Of a stretch of 64,000 bases of DNA, positions 50,346-62,545 are shown in pieces. Position 1 is the first letter of the stretch; each line of letters opens with the position of its first letter. This DNA is from Scortum barcoo (Eukaryota > Chordata > Actinopteri > Centrarchiformes > Terapontidae), in assembly GCA_023238725.1 (NCBI GenBank), contig CM041544.1:7537501-7601500 (forward strand). Reading direction: 5' to 3'. Under the pieces are notes generated by a model. That model had not been told where the DNA came from, ran no database searches, and saw only the letters and a list, made by a program, of their open reading frames with translations. The position numbers and the translations under genes are program-made.

Positions 50346-52735
50346 CTGCAACAAAAGGGAGACATTTGTTGAGGCCACACAGTCATAAACCTGCTCATGA
50401 ATTATTGAAAATGCAATTATGTTGGCTGTGTACTGTATGTGTGCAGCATCATCATAACGAGCAGAGGTTGTAATTATTCATCACCAAAAGGAGAAAATAG
50501 ATTAACTGGCTCATCTGTACTGCAGGTTTCCTTTGTTAGTATTCAAGGTATGTAATTGTACATTCTTCACTAAGGAGGGAGGTAATTACTGTATCTATTG
50601 GAGGCTAACATATTGTTTTGGCTTTAGGGTAAGTACATAAGAAGGCAAAGTAACAACAAATAATAATCAGCAAAGTTTTAATTATTATTTTTTTAAATTA
50701 ATAATTGCCTCACTGCTTCATTCTCCATTAAGCACAGGTGCAGCTGACCATCTATGACCCTCATACTGTATCAGATATGAGACCAACGTTTCAACGCTAC
50801 AATTTTGAACTAGTCATACAAACTGCATTGTCTTTGCCCTCATTCACTGCACAGCAACATATAATCTGTCGCCTACAGTTTTCAAGGTACAGATTGCAAA
50901 CACCGGCAAAAAGCCTCTTTGACTGTGTGCTGCCTTGAGAATGAAATCACTCTAACAATTTAGCATAAAAATGAAAGGGCTTTTTTGATACATGTTTCTG
51001 AATGTTCAGAAAAGTATATTAGAAACATAACATATTCAGGAAGATATTAAATGGCTGCTATATAAGAGTAATAGTAAAATATGTCTTATATTTTTCTATG
51101 GTGTTTGGTTTCCTCAAGAAAAAGCAAGAGCTACGGGCCAAAATAATTGTCAACTAAATGTGCTGCTGTCCATTTCCTCTCATTAATAAGAGATCACAAG
51201 GTGCTTGTTTTCAGTGGTTAGTTGGGGCATCAGTGTGTCACTCATTAAATGTTGCAGAGCTTTTACAGTACAGATGTGTTTTTGTTTCTCTGTCCATGAA
51301 AATACTAAGATTTTTTTTTTTCATTGTATGTTGAGCAAACAGACTGTGACTCATTTCTAAAGAAATGTTCTTCTTTCTTTCACTATAATCATTGCGGTGG
51401 CACTGATGTTTGGAAACATTCAAGAATTTACACAAAAATCCCAAACTTCTAAAAATGTATTTCTGCAGCATCGGGTGAATTTATGTTGCCGTATTGAGCT
51501 CCGGCGTTTCTAGCTTAGAGGACACAGAAAATAGAGTGCACAGGAAGGAGACAAAAGAGAGAAATGGTTAGCTGTCTCACCTTTTAGTTCTTGGAGAAAT
51601 GTTAGGAGGGGCCGGGCTTTAGGAGGAGAAAGAGAAGCAGAGAGAAACAAAAGGAAAGCAGAAAATAGATCCATGCGGTTTATTTAAAATGTGGTTAGCG
51701 AGGGGAGAAAGAAGACATCAATGCAAAGTGTATGTTTGTGGTTGCACAGAGAAAGAGGTAAAGAGGGTGCAACAGTACGAGTTATTAAACAAGACAATGA
51801 TAACCACAGCTTCCCGTTTTAACACATGCAAGTGGAAATTCTGCCAACAGCACAAATAAAGATCATTGACAAATATTTGCTGATGGCCAAAGCTCACTAA
51901 ATCCATACTGAAATAAGTTAATTTAATGTATCAACTCCTGCTGAAAACAGCAAACATGTTAAAACACAATCTGTGAGCCAAACTGACAAAACATAGTCTC
52001 ACAAAAACAAAAATGTCAGGCAAGTGTGCTTTTTTTTTTATTTTTTTTTTTTATTAATGCTGCTCTGTTGGCTTTGTTCCTATCTCAGACGAGTCTGTCA
52101 GACTACGTGGGTGGAGAGAAGTGTGAGTTGGACTGTGCCCCTGAGGCAGTGGACCTCAACTCACTGTGGGATAGACCAGTACAGAGCGCTCACGCAAACA
52201 CACACACATACGCATACACACACCGCACACATTCATTCCCACTAAACGCATGTAATCATGCAGAAAAAGACTCTTAAATCTGCACTCTGTAGAATGAAAC
52301 TCTTCAAGGAAGCCAAAATGTTTCCAAATGGTTGCCTCCCTCACGCCCACGTTTTTTTTCTCATTTAGAAATACCTTCAAGCAAATGTACTAATAGACTG
52401 CTGCTCATCTGACTGTAGTCGACAGACTCTTTGACTGTGTCAACAACTGAATTTACGGACTGAAAATGTCCTCTCCAGTCATGTGGTAAGACTGACCGAA
52501 CAGGAACACTTCATTTGATGTCACGTATCAGACAGCAAAAAGAAATAACAAAAAGTTGCAATGATGGGTTGTTTGAAGAAAATATCTCAGATCTCAGCAA
52601 TGTAAAGGGCATATTTTATATTCAAGGTACTCTACATCCCGGTCCACACACATCAGTCTGGCATGCACCCAAGTATGAATGCACATTCAGATGAATAATA
52701 CATTGTGTGTTGTTAACAAAACACTGTTGTATTAC
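50346..52735 (-). other. disc1 intron between exons B and C
   Basis: 2,390 bp. It contains T-rich runs at about 52029-52051 and an imperfect (CA)n tract at about 52195-52232. Nothing coding recognised. Confidence 0.6.
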
Positions 52736-52979
52736 CTTGGTGAATTCTGAGTTCTGTAAGTTGGCCTCAGGACACCAGCGCCCTCCCAACGCAGTCAGCA
52801 TAGCGCAGTCTTCTTCCTCTTTGGTGCATGTCTGGGTTGGAAGATAAACCGCTGCGGTGGGGAGTTCTTCGATGTCTGCTCCGCTGCAGCTGGGAGTCCG
52901 CAGCTGGAGGCCCCTTAAGAACAAGTGACATGCTTCCAGGTCGGCTTCCCAGATCCGCTCCAAGCCTGGACAGCCGCAG
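52736..52979 (-). CDS. disc1: disc1 coding exon B (WEADLEAC block)
   Basis: A 244-nt exon of one phase-completing base plus 81 codons. The acceptor is ctcttctctgtag and the donor is ACCAAG|gtaat. The diagnostic block IWEADLEACHL matches human DISC1 VWEADLEACRL, with the preceding Cys-x-Cys-Pro also kept; this exon anchors the gene identification. The C-terminal half (Ser/Thr, acidic and Cys-containing, with the run KEEED) is poorly conserved against the mammalian protein, as expected of a linker between helical segments. Intron upstream 6,084 bp, downstream 2,390 bp. The frame stays open past the donor for about 110 nt, but those codons show no similarity and follow a good GT site, so they are read as intron. 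Confidence 0.95.
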
Positions 52980-53324
52980 CTACAGAGAAGAGCAGACCAG
53001 TGTTACCAGATTATACCATACCATATGATGCAATACAAGATACAATGAGATACAATACACTATGCAATGTACAACATGATGTAGCATATGATATCACATG
53101 CTAAACATTCAGAAAAAACATCATCTTGCTGGAGGCTGCAATACAATATGGTATTATGTGGCACAGTGCAGTAAATGAATGATAAAGTACGGTCAATATG
53201 ATACGATACATTAGTTACACTTTGTTACTTAGATATTATCTACTACATTTGTTTTATACAACGGGCTGTATACTAAAAATAAGTACAAATAAAAATACAT
53301 GTGACATATCATATATTAAAAGGA

Positions 53325-53590
53325 ATGGCTTGACATTTGAGAGACACACTTATTTGCTTTTTTTTTTCTTTTTGTAGAGACTTAGATGAGAATACTGATA
53401 TCTGATACCTAACACCTTTTATAACCACAACTTAAACAATAAATATGATTTTTGACCTTTAAAATGTGTTGATGGGTTTATTTTTAACATTGGCTGTAGC
53501 TCAACAGTAAACAGACATATGACATACTGACCTTTCTCATCTAACACTCAGCAAGAAAGTGAATAAGTATATTTACCCTCAATGCCACTA
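53325..53590. repeat. foldback repeat, copy 3 (internally shortened)
   Basis: Begins with TTGACATTTGAGAGACACACTT and an interrupted T-rich run, then GACTTAGATGAGAA. Ends with CTCATCTAACACTCAGCAAG and AAAGTGAATAAGTATATTTACC, the inverse of the left end. The central AGCTAAGC core is lost or diverged. Confidence 0.65.
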
Positions 53591-54388
53591 TAAATTTGAA
53601 TTACCTATAGGCAGTGTTGTTATATTTATCAGTAATTATTCGCTGATGTACTAGAAAATGCTTAAGCATGTTGTGCAAAAAAACTCACATTTATATGGCT
53701 ATAAGATGCTAAATATGTTGTGTATCAGCCATATCAGCACAATAAGGACAGCAGCACATTAAAAATAATCAAAAAACATTGAGGTACAGTGTGCATCACT
53801 GTGAATCACTGCATTATAACTGAGCACAGTAGTTATGCAGCCACAATAAAGGACATCTTTTATAACATCTCTAGAATAAAGCACTAACAAAAGAGCGACA
53901 TGGGAGAATCATTCAAGGATTGTAATTCCGTTGACAAAATATAATGAGAGTGAATTTCCTCCTGGTAAGCTGCCCTTTTTTTCAAAGAGCTGCAGCAGAG
54001 AGAGAAAAGAGGGCCTGGATGTGTTCATCTCTGCCAGGGTCAATGAGCAGGAGTTCAGGGGGAGGACAAGAAGATTGCTTTTTGTTTATCTACTCATTGA
54101 GTTACAATCAGTCATCCTCTTTTACCCTCCCTCGCCCTCATGTTGGTGACATCCCAGTTGCAAGCCCCCAGTGTGAAACAGAAGAGAGCAATTAGAGCAG
54201 CTGCATATGATTGAATCAGAAAATGAGCGGTATGGTCACTGACCAGTGGAGCTCTCTGCTCATTGCTCCATTATTTAGGTTGAGCTAGACACTGTGTGAA
54301 AGTAAACAGTGTGTGGTGTCCCCATTGCGGACAACCTAAGGGGAAGAGAGTATTCATGCTGAATTATAAGCAGGTTCTCTGGCTTTCC

Positions 54389-54408
54389 AAAAAAAAAAAA
54401 AAAAAAAA
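54389..54408. repeat. poly(A) tract
   Basis: A run of about 19 A in the disc1 intron; no retroposon body recognised. Confidence 0.9.
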
Positions 54409-57400
54409 CTGACTCATATTTGGGACCTATGACCTTTAAAATGTTCATATTTATCCCCCTTCTTCTTTCGTGACCTTTAGATAACAAATCATTCCCAAAT
54501 TATTGTGATCCCAGGTGACATTTTAGGAACCAAATCCACTGATCCTGTTAGATATTCTAACTTTATTATGGTTTCAGAGACACACAAAAAAGCAAAGACT
54601 TCACACTAAAGAGCACAAATATTTCAAAGCACAATAAATAAATCTGCCTCTCTTCAAAAACAACCTTGTTTCCAGGAATCTGTCTTCTATTGAAAATAAA
54701 CTAAAGCTGACAGGACGCAGGGACAAAGAAGTGGGTTTTTATACATGCAGTATGAAATGCATGAAACATCTCAAAGGAAGAAATGTCCTCAGACTCTCTG
54801 TATGTCCAGATTTCCAACCCAGGAGGAGATTCTCTGTCACAAACACTAATTCTCACATTGACTTGAATTTTTTGAATTTCATACTCTGAGCACAAATATA
54901 CTTAGATATAAGCCTCTATAATATATTCAGTATTTTCACCTAGAGAGTGCCTCCCCGCTGCTGATTCTCCATCATACATAAACAAACTCAAAGGCAAAAT
55001 GCACCCAGACAATATTGTTTAATCTCTCCCTCTGTTCCTTCCACTCTCTCAGAGATGAGGCCCCCTGAAAATTGAATGCCACTTGTTTTCCAGCCCATCT
55101 CCTGCCTGAAAAGGCTGCCAACCTCTGTACCCTGCCAACGCACGCCTCTCAGCCGTTCTCTAACCTTCATTTGGCACACAGACAATAGAAAAATTGCTCG
55201 GCCCAGCCCCCCTGCCCTCGCCAATTCGCTACTCAACGCTGCTGCTTCTGAATTCTGCTATAGCAGGGACGCACCCAGTGAGCCATGCCATTGTTATTTG
55301 TCTCTTCTGAAGTGGAGAGGGACACACACACACAGATATGGGTGGGCACACGTGTTAACTTGCAAACACACACACACACACCCCTATAAATCATTCTCTG
55401 TGGGGATTCAGTGTTGTACAATCATAAATTCTTCTAAAAATGTCAAAGCCGGCCTCATCTATAACAAAGGCTTCTCTTAAATGACAGCCACAATTCATTA
55501 CAAACAACTGGCGTTAAAGTTCTGCGCACTGAACATCCAGACAACACGTCAGCTCCTAAGCGTCCGCGTGATGGTGGCGTCCTGGTGCCCGTCCACATGA
55601 ACCCCACGTCCGGGGGGGTTAATTGTTGGCAGCCGCTCGGCCCTGCTATCTGACACTGGCAGGGCGTGGGTGTGCTGCTCCGATGATGGCCAAGTAATAA
55701 GAAGGAGAGACAGGCGGGCACGCTCCTTCTACAGTCTCTCAGCCCCCCTGTGGGACCACTGACTGACAGGACTGCTCTTTCTCCTCGAGGCATTATGGAC
55801 GCGCACACACAGCCACGGAGGAAGGATTATGAATAAAACTGAATATAACTGTTGAACGGAGGAGCGGCGGGTCTGGCCCTGCCAGTACCAGTAGGTTCAG
55901 CTAGACCACCAGAGCGAAAAGTGGATTCACATGCCAACCAGCCAATATTATGAACTGTACCCAGCGTTGGGCCATATGTTCAGCTGAGTCTCCAAGTCTC
56001 TCACATGAATACCAATAGCAGACAGGCTGTGAAATACAGCTGCAATCTTCAGCCACAGCTGGAGTTCTTGGCCATCTACAGATCAGGCTATGAGTGTTTG
56101 TTTGGTAAAGTAAGCACCAGCTCCCCGCGAGAATACCGTCCAGAACGAAATAAAATGAATGCGGCTTTCACCTATAGACTCCTGTCAGCATCTCCGATGT
56201 TTAGGATCCCCAGAAGCCACAAACACAATGTGACTTCACACGCTGGAAAGGAAAAAAGGAGACGGTAATGTTTCACCTTAATCATGCAGCAACATCTCCA
56301 ATAACACCATCTGAGGAGAGGTGCTAATGATATGGTGAAGACTACTGGATGAGGTGTGATGGATGGTGGATGAACCGAACTGTTTGTAAGGTGGGTGGCT
56401 TAATGTCTCAGGAGGATTTTACAGCTGAATAACCAAGGTCCCTTTGTTTCAGGCACTTTACATTTTCCCTGTATGAATTCACAATTTCCTCAATTAATAG
56501 TGATAATAGGTTTTTTTTCTACTCTGTTTCCCTGTTTGGATGCTCTCGGCATGTCTTCGATTTTAACTAAGAGAGCATGTCTTGTCTGAGCATATGAATG
56601 ATTTCTACACCAGTTGCATTGTCCCCATTAAATATGACAAATGACATCCAAATCACAACAGAAGAATGCATAAATGTAGGAAAAATACGAGAAGCATCTC
56701 CTAATGAAACATCTACATAATATATTGAAGGACTATGCAGCGCTGCTAATCTGAATAAAATGTTTATTGTTCTGGTGACACACTTACAGCATCTGCGCCG
56801 CTCTTACATCCTGTTCTAGTCTTTAGCAAGGAAGAGATAATTGGTTTTTTCAACACCATCCGTCTCCACGGAGACCAGACATCTCACCAGTACTAATCTG
56901 CCTCTTTCCTCCCCTCCCCCTCCTCCTCTCCTCACTTCCCATCTCCACCACACTCCATCAACAGTAATGTACATTAGAGCTGACTGATAAAATTTACAGT
57001 GTGTGTGTGCATGTGTGTGTGTGTGCACATGTGGTGACAACTGCCCATTCAATCACGCCAAATATGTGTCACTGTGCCAAACCGGAGCCGGTGGAAGCTA
57101 CTGGTCCTCGTCTGAAGCCAGAGCTGTGCTTTTGATTTGATCTGGACAGCCTCTGGTCATGGAAGCCGATCCAAGGATGGAGAGCCAATCAATTAATATA
57201 GACTGCAATGAACAGGAAAATTAGTTTACCCAGGACACAAGAAGGAGATTTTTCTTTCAATGGAGATACAGTCGGATACGTGATCTATATCTAATCAGCT
57301 ATCCATGCAATAAAGTATCTCTTTATGAAACTAAAAGATAGGATCACCGAACATCAAAGGTCTATTAAAAGGGGAAGATACAGAATAAAGCACTCAGTGG

Positions 57401-59063
57401 CCAGACTTTTTTGGCGCCAAGCATTAAATTATGTATTTTTGTTTTATTGGTGCTGATAGTCTGGAATGGAAATGGGCTGATGGTAACTTTCACAGGAAGT
57501 GCAAATTGGCTTTTTTTATTTAAAATCTTGGACGATAATAAATAAATGGACATTTTAGCATTAAAGAGTTTTTATATAGTTACTGGGTCTAAGTTCACTA
57601 TAGAGTTCGCTATTTGATTTAGACCATTCTTTTTTTTTTTTATTTGGAGTCTCTGGAGTATGACGTTAATAGAAGAAAGGTTTATGGGTTTTCACTCTAT
57701 CATCAGTTTTTATTTTTCACTCTGGTCCTAAATTCTGTTTTTGTTTTTTTTTTTTTCAGGATGTACTTTGTGACTGTGATAAGTTTTGCTGTTGACGTAA
57801 ACTCTTGTTGTGCACATTTATTAATGCATTAATTGTGTAATAATAATATAGCATTGCCAAGTTGTTGTTTTCACAATTTTTACATTACATACACGGCACA
57901 GACAGGTACTCTCTCTCTCTCACTCTCTCTGGAAAATCAAACAAACAAAACACAAAGTGGCCATCTGCCCTATTGACAGAAAAGGTCCAGAGGAGTGCTT
58001 CCCTGCTGGGCACTGAGATCGCAGCCATGTTGCTCCTTGACCATGCAGAGCCCCAGACTGTGCATCCTTCAACAACAAACAGCCTTGTGTGACTGACTCC
58101 TGGCTCCCATCCAAAGAGGTGACCCTGCCTCTCCAAGGATGCAACACAGAAAGCTACCCCTTCTCCCACACACCAAACACAGACACATGGGTCAAAAAGA
58201 CACACAGTGTCTCTGACAACATAGGCTTTTCCTGGCTCAAAGTAAGCCCAGGCGGCCTAACCTTCCTCTTTTGAACACTTAAAAAAAAGAGCCTCTATGG
58301 AGAGCACAGCTCATATGGTGTACACAAAAACATTACCAGCTCTGTTCATCCATCTGTAAAACACAAATGGCTCCAAAATGCTTCAGAATAAGAGTTGATC
58401 GTGTCACAGCTGCTCTGTGTTGTCTGTCTGCTGAGGAGGCGAGCTAAGCAGCTCTAATCTCCATAAGGAAGCATAAACAGGCGTATGGTGTCGACAGTTG
58501 ACTGGGTTCCACACCCTCTGCTCCAAAAAGTCAGCCGCTCAGCACATCACAATCCTGTTGTGTGACTGTCAGGCAGGCTGGGCGACCACCCGCATCACAA
58601 CAGGCCTGTCCTCAGTGATTTAGGAGCCCCCACACGCAGATAGAAACAATGAAACGGACAGGAGGAGATACTGTTTTGTCTAAAATGCTTTGCACGGTGG
58701 AGGGGAAAAGGTGGGAACTGAACTGGAGTTCAGAGGCATGAAAAAATAAAAGGTATAGACGACATGTGAGAAGGTGGGAAGAGGAAGACAAATTGCGCAG
58801 GTGAGACATGGAGTGAAATGTGAGAAAGGGGCTCTGGGAGACAACAGCATGAGGAAAAAGGTGTGAGTGCATGATGTGGTGGGTGAGGTGATGTGTTGGG
58901 GGGACGGTGCTCTGGTTAGAGGACAACAGAGGTGAGAGGAATACCTTGGAGGCTGTTGCTCTCTTTATGCCTCATTGTTATTTTTTTTGTTTTGTTTTTT
59001 ATCAAGTGGAATATTCTTCATGTCTGCATTAAAAAGAGAGAGACATCAGAAAACCTCTCCTAC

Positions 59064-59124
59064 CTGTGCAATCTGTCCTCCAGCAGCTTGATATACTTGG
59101 TAGTGTTCTCTTTCAGTCGGCTTT
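59064..59124 (-). CDS. disc1: disc1 coding exon A (partial gene; first disc1 exon in window)
   Basis: A 61-nt exon encodes a helical, Lys/Glu-rich stretch with KENTTKY followed by LLEDRLH. Human DISC1, as I recall it, has KENTMKY at about residues 660-670. Read on the minus strand, a pyrimidine-rich acceptor ending in catacag precedes it, and the donor is CACAG|gtagg. Only one frame is open: two leading bases, 19 codons, then two bases (AG) that pair with the first C of the next exon to make Ser. The joined residues, RLHSCGCPGLERIWEADLEA, align with the human Cys-rich block before WEADLEAC. DISC1 is a cytosolic and centrosomal scaffold of coiled coils, and this exon belongs to a late coiled-coil segment. 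The intron upstream carries the Tc1 element. Confidence 0.85.
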
Positions 59125-59744
59125 CTGTATGAAGAAAAAAAGCAGAGAAAGGGAGAGACCAGCCTGTTACTTCATTACTACTTTTATTAGCCCGGATGGG
59201 GTATCCTAGCAACAAATCACAGCTCTAATACCATTAAAACTGACTTGTCATTAGCTATATTATACACTGTCTCTGTTAGGAGAGGAAGTAGTCATCACAG
59301 TGGGTGACGGCATTGTGCAGAGAAAGTGCAACAGTACAGTTCGATACAAAGGCCCAGCTGGCTCTCTCTTAAGACAAACACACAATTGGGGAAAGATCAT
59401 TCCCACTGCTCTAAGAAGGGATAAAACTGGAGACGGCCTGAGGATAAAAGGGGATTTTTTTCATAGCCTAGGTCCTTATATTGTGCCAGACTTTCTGTGG
59501 GACATAAAGTGGGATGGATAGCTTATGTTGCTTCCTGTGCCCTTCTGCCAGCAGTGAGCTTTGCCTGAGGAGTCAGACGCAGGCTGGCTGAGCGTTAGTC
59601 AGGATGTAGAGGAGGGCAATCTGAGCACCGTTAATGAGCTCATGTATGAAACATGAGAATATGCCCCCTGCAGCAGCAGATCTTTGAACACAATAGGATG
59701 CACTTATATCACTTATATCAAATTGCTCTGCACATATATATATA

Positions 59745-61329
59745 TACTGCTCACAAAAATTAAAAGGAACACTTTTTTTATTGGGCCTGGCATGAAATCA
59801 GTTAAACCTGTCTGATAATTTTCTGGTTGGTTAAGCAGCTGAGGGCATCGTTAATTCACTTTTAGCTGTATTGGTGTTCATGGAATTAACAACAGGTGCA
59901 CCACAGTGGCAACAATTAGAAAACCCTCAAAACAGGACTGGTTTTACATGTGGAGGTCATTTCAAGTTTCTTCCTCTTGATCTTTTTTGGCTGATTTTTC
60001 ACTCGTGCTGGTTTTGGCTTGAGTAATTATCTCTACTGGCAGTATGAGGCGAGTCCTTAACCCTACAGAAGTTGCACAGGTTGTCCAACTTCTCCAGGAT
60101 GGCACATCCACACATGCTGCAGCAAGAAGGTTTAATGTGTCTCCCAGCACAATCTCCAGAACATGGAGGAGATTTCAGGAGACTGGTGGTTATTCTCGGA
60201 GAGCTGGACAGGGCCGTAGAAGGTCCTCAAGCCATCAGCAAGACCGATACCTGCTCCTTTGTGCAAGGCGGAACAGGCTGAGCACTGCTCGTGCCCTACA
60301 GAATGACCTCCAGAGGGCCACTGGTGTGAATGTCTCTACCCAAACAATCAGGAACAGACTTCATGAAGGTGGCCTGAGGGCCCGACGTCCTGTAGTGGGC
60401 CCTGTGCTCACTGCCCAGCACCGTGGAGCTCGACTGGCATTTGCTGAAGAACACCAGAATTTGCAAGTCCGTCACTGGCGCCCTGTACTTTTCACAGACG
60501 AGAGCAGGTTCACCCTGAGCACCTGTGATAGACGTGAAAGAGTCTGGAGAAGACAAGGAGAACGTTATGCTGCCTGCAACGTCGTTCAACATGACAGGTT
60601 TGGTGGTGGGTCAGTGATAGTCTGGGGAGGCATATCCATGGAGGGACGCACAGACCTCTACTGCCTAGGAAATGGTTCTCTGACTGCCATAAGGTATCGA
60701 GATGAAATCCTTCAGCCCATTGTCAGACCCTACGCTGGTGCAGTAGGTCCTGGTTTCCTCCTAATGCACGACAATGCCCGGCCTCATGTGGCAAGAGTAT
60801 GCAGGCAGTACCTGGAGGATGAAGGAAGTTGAAACAATTGAATGGCCTTCACGATCCCCTGACTTAAACCCAATAGAACATGTGTGGGACATTATGTTTC
60901 GGTCCATTAGGCGCCGCCAAGTTGCTCCTCAGACTGTACAACAGCTCAGGGATGCCCTCACACAGATCTGGGAGGAAATGCCACAAGACACCATCCGTCG
61001 TCTCATTAGGAGCATGCCGCGACGTTGTCAAGCATGCATACAAGCTTGTGGGGGCCACACAAGATACTGAAAAGCATTTTGAGTTGCAGAAATTAAGTTT
61101 TTTGAAAAAATGGACTAGCCTGCCACATCTTCATTTCACTCTGATTTTAGGGTGTCTACACAATTGAGCCCTCTGTAGGCTGAAAACTTTTATTTCCATT
61201 AAAAGACTTGGCATCCTTTTGTTCCTAAGACATTGCCCTGTCGTTATTTGTATAGATATCCAACTTCATATTGAGATCTGATGTGTCTAATGTGTTTCTT
61301 TAAAGTGTTCCTTTAATTTTTTGTGAGCA

Positions 61330-61332
<3 letters not shown>
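59745..61332 (+). mobile_element. Tc1/mariner (DD34E Tc1-like) transposon, near full length
   Basis: A 1,588-bp element bounded by 31-nt terminal inverted repeats at 59745-59775 and 61302-61332 (core CTGCTCACAAAAA, inner end GGAACACTTT), with a few mismatches. It is flanked by TA on both sides, the Tc1/mariner target, inside a TA microsatellite. Tc1-like elements move by cut and paste. It encodes one transposase, read on the plus strand, antisense to disc1. The close match of the two repeats and the nearly intact gene suggest a fairly recent insertion. Confidence 0.95.
60044..61070 (+). pseudogene. Tc1-like transposase, broken by one frameshift
   Basis: The first frame (60044-60832, 262 codons) has an N-terminal paired-like helix-turn-helix region (about residues 5-45), a GQGRRR motif at 55-60 typical of the linker between the two DNA-binding halves, a second DNA-binding half to about 115, and the start of the DDE catalytic domain: first Asp at 152 in FTDES, second Asp at 243 in MHDNARPH. 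It then stops. The remainder, with the catalytic Glu in SPDLNPIEHVWD, continues in another frame to a stop at 61070. The break lies near 60826-60829 and is consistent with one extra base. Together the frames cover the usual length of about 340 residues. As it stands the protein would lack the third catalytic residue and be inactive. Confidence 0.93.

Positions 61333-61420
<88 letters not shown>
61333..61420. repeat. (TA)n microsatellite at Tc1 right flank
   Basis: About 88 bp of nearly pure TA repeat abuts the right end of the Tc1 element; a short TA run (about 59733-59744) abuts the left end. The element therefore landed in, or seeded, a TA tract. Confidence 0.95.
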
Positions 61421-61422
<2 letters not shown>

Positions 61423-61649
61423 AAAAAGGGCTTTGTTTGATTAAGCTGGTTGATTAAGGCACCTTGTATACTGGTGCCACCAGATTGTACCATCTACCTT
61501 CCTGGCCAGTCTATGAAAAGAAAGTTGGGGGAAAATGACATACAAATGAACTTTTTGAGCTGATTTTTAATTTGTCATTTTATGTAAGAGTCTAAACTTC
61601 CATTGTCTGAATGTGATTGGCTTTCAGAGCTATTTTGGATTTGGATTTA

Positions 61650-61778
61650 GTGTGTGTGTGTGTGTATACACATGTATATATATGTATATATGTATATATG
61701 TGCACACAAGCTTTATCATTCAGTACAAACCTCCTCCTCCCCACTGAAAAACACACACACACACACACACACACACAA
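61650..61778. repeat. TG/TA and (CA)n microsatellites
   Basis: (TG)n followed by TATATG-like units around 61650-61700, and a pure (CA)n tract at about 61750-61777. Small open frames across this stretch come from the repeats. Confidence 0.9.
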
Positions 61779-61854
61779 AGTTGGCCTCATAAATCTGCCT
61801 ATCCCAACATCTGTACAGCTCCACAGCCTGTCAGAGTTAGTGCTTTCCCACACT

Positions 61855-61965
61855 CTGGTGCAATGGTTCCCACCTTGTGGTCGGGACCCCAGAAGAGGTC
61901 ACAACATAAATCAGAGAAGCCATGAAATGATTAACAGTATAAAGAAGAATCAGCAAACATAATGC
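61855..61965 (+). repeat. fragment of an interspersed repeat (GGTTCCCACC...GGTCGGGACCCC type)
   Basis: The run from CAATGGTTCCCACC through GGTCGGGACCCC to CATGAAATGATTAA resembles a repeat common in fish genomes, probably a DNA-transposon remnant. Identified from memory of the consensus; ends unclear. Confidence 0.4.
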
Positions 61966-62104
61966 ACTCTGCTTCATAAAATTGTGGGTATTTTTTCCAG
62001 ACTTTTCTATGGTCCGTGTCTCTTTCCTTTAAAATACTGCATTCCTTTACCCGTTCACACCTGGAAACATTACTATTAAATCATTATATTGAATATTATC
62101 TCAA

Positions 62105-62545
62105 TTGATTTAAGAAATACTCTTTGTTGCAGAGACTTAGACGTAAACATTGATACCCCTGTCACATCTGTACACGAAATGAAGCTTCAGCTAGCAGCTG
62201 GTTAGCTTCAGCAGAAAGACTGGAAACAGCTAGCTTGGCACTGTCCAGTCAAAATCCAGCTGCTGGCACCTCTAAAGCTAATTCACATGTTATATCTTGT
62301 TTAATTAACCTGTACAAACAACTAAGAGAAACAGTGCACAGTGTTTGTCCGCATTACACAAACAAGTTCATTAGTAAACTTAAGAGGTGCCGCCTAGCTA
62401 AGCCCGGCTAGCTGTCCCCCCCCCATTTTCAGTCCTTATGCTAAGCTAAGCTAACCAGCTGCTGGTTGTTTCTTCATATTTAGTGTGCAGACATGAGAGT
62501 CTATTTAAACTTCTTGGCAAATAAACATGTTTCCCAACATGACAA
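62105..62545. repeat. foldback (palindromic) interspersed repeat, copy 4
   Basis: The left arm runs from GAGACTTAGACG through TTGATACC and GCTTCAGCTAGCAGCTGGTTAGC to GGAAACAGCTAGC. The right arm carries the inverse (TATGCTAAGCTAAGCTAACCAGCTGC in two parts, then GACATGAGAGT) and ends near CCCAACATG. Shares arms with the copies at 10270, 23165 and 53325. It lies in the disc1 intron. Confidence 0.8.

Larger units (their letters stand above)
52980..59063 (-). other. disc1 intron between exons A and B
   Basis: 6,084 bp. It contains a degenerate ATACA-rich tract (about 53010-53100), a foldback-family copy (53325-53590), a poly(A) run near 54389-54408, (CA)n near 55322-55382 and (GT)n near 57000-57024. 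No further disc1 exon is needed: the split codon joins exons A and B directly. Confidence 0.6.

Noticed and set aside
60296..60592. 98-codon minus frame inside Tc1
   Set aside because: Shadow of the transposase coding sequence.
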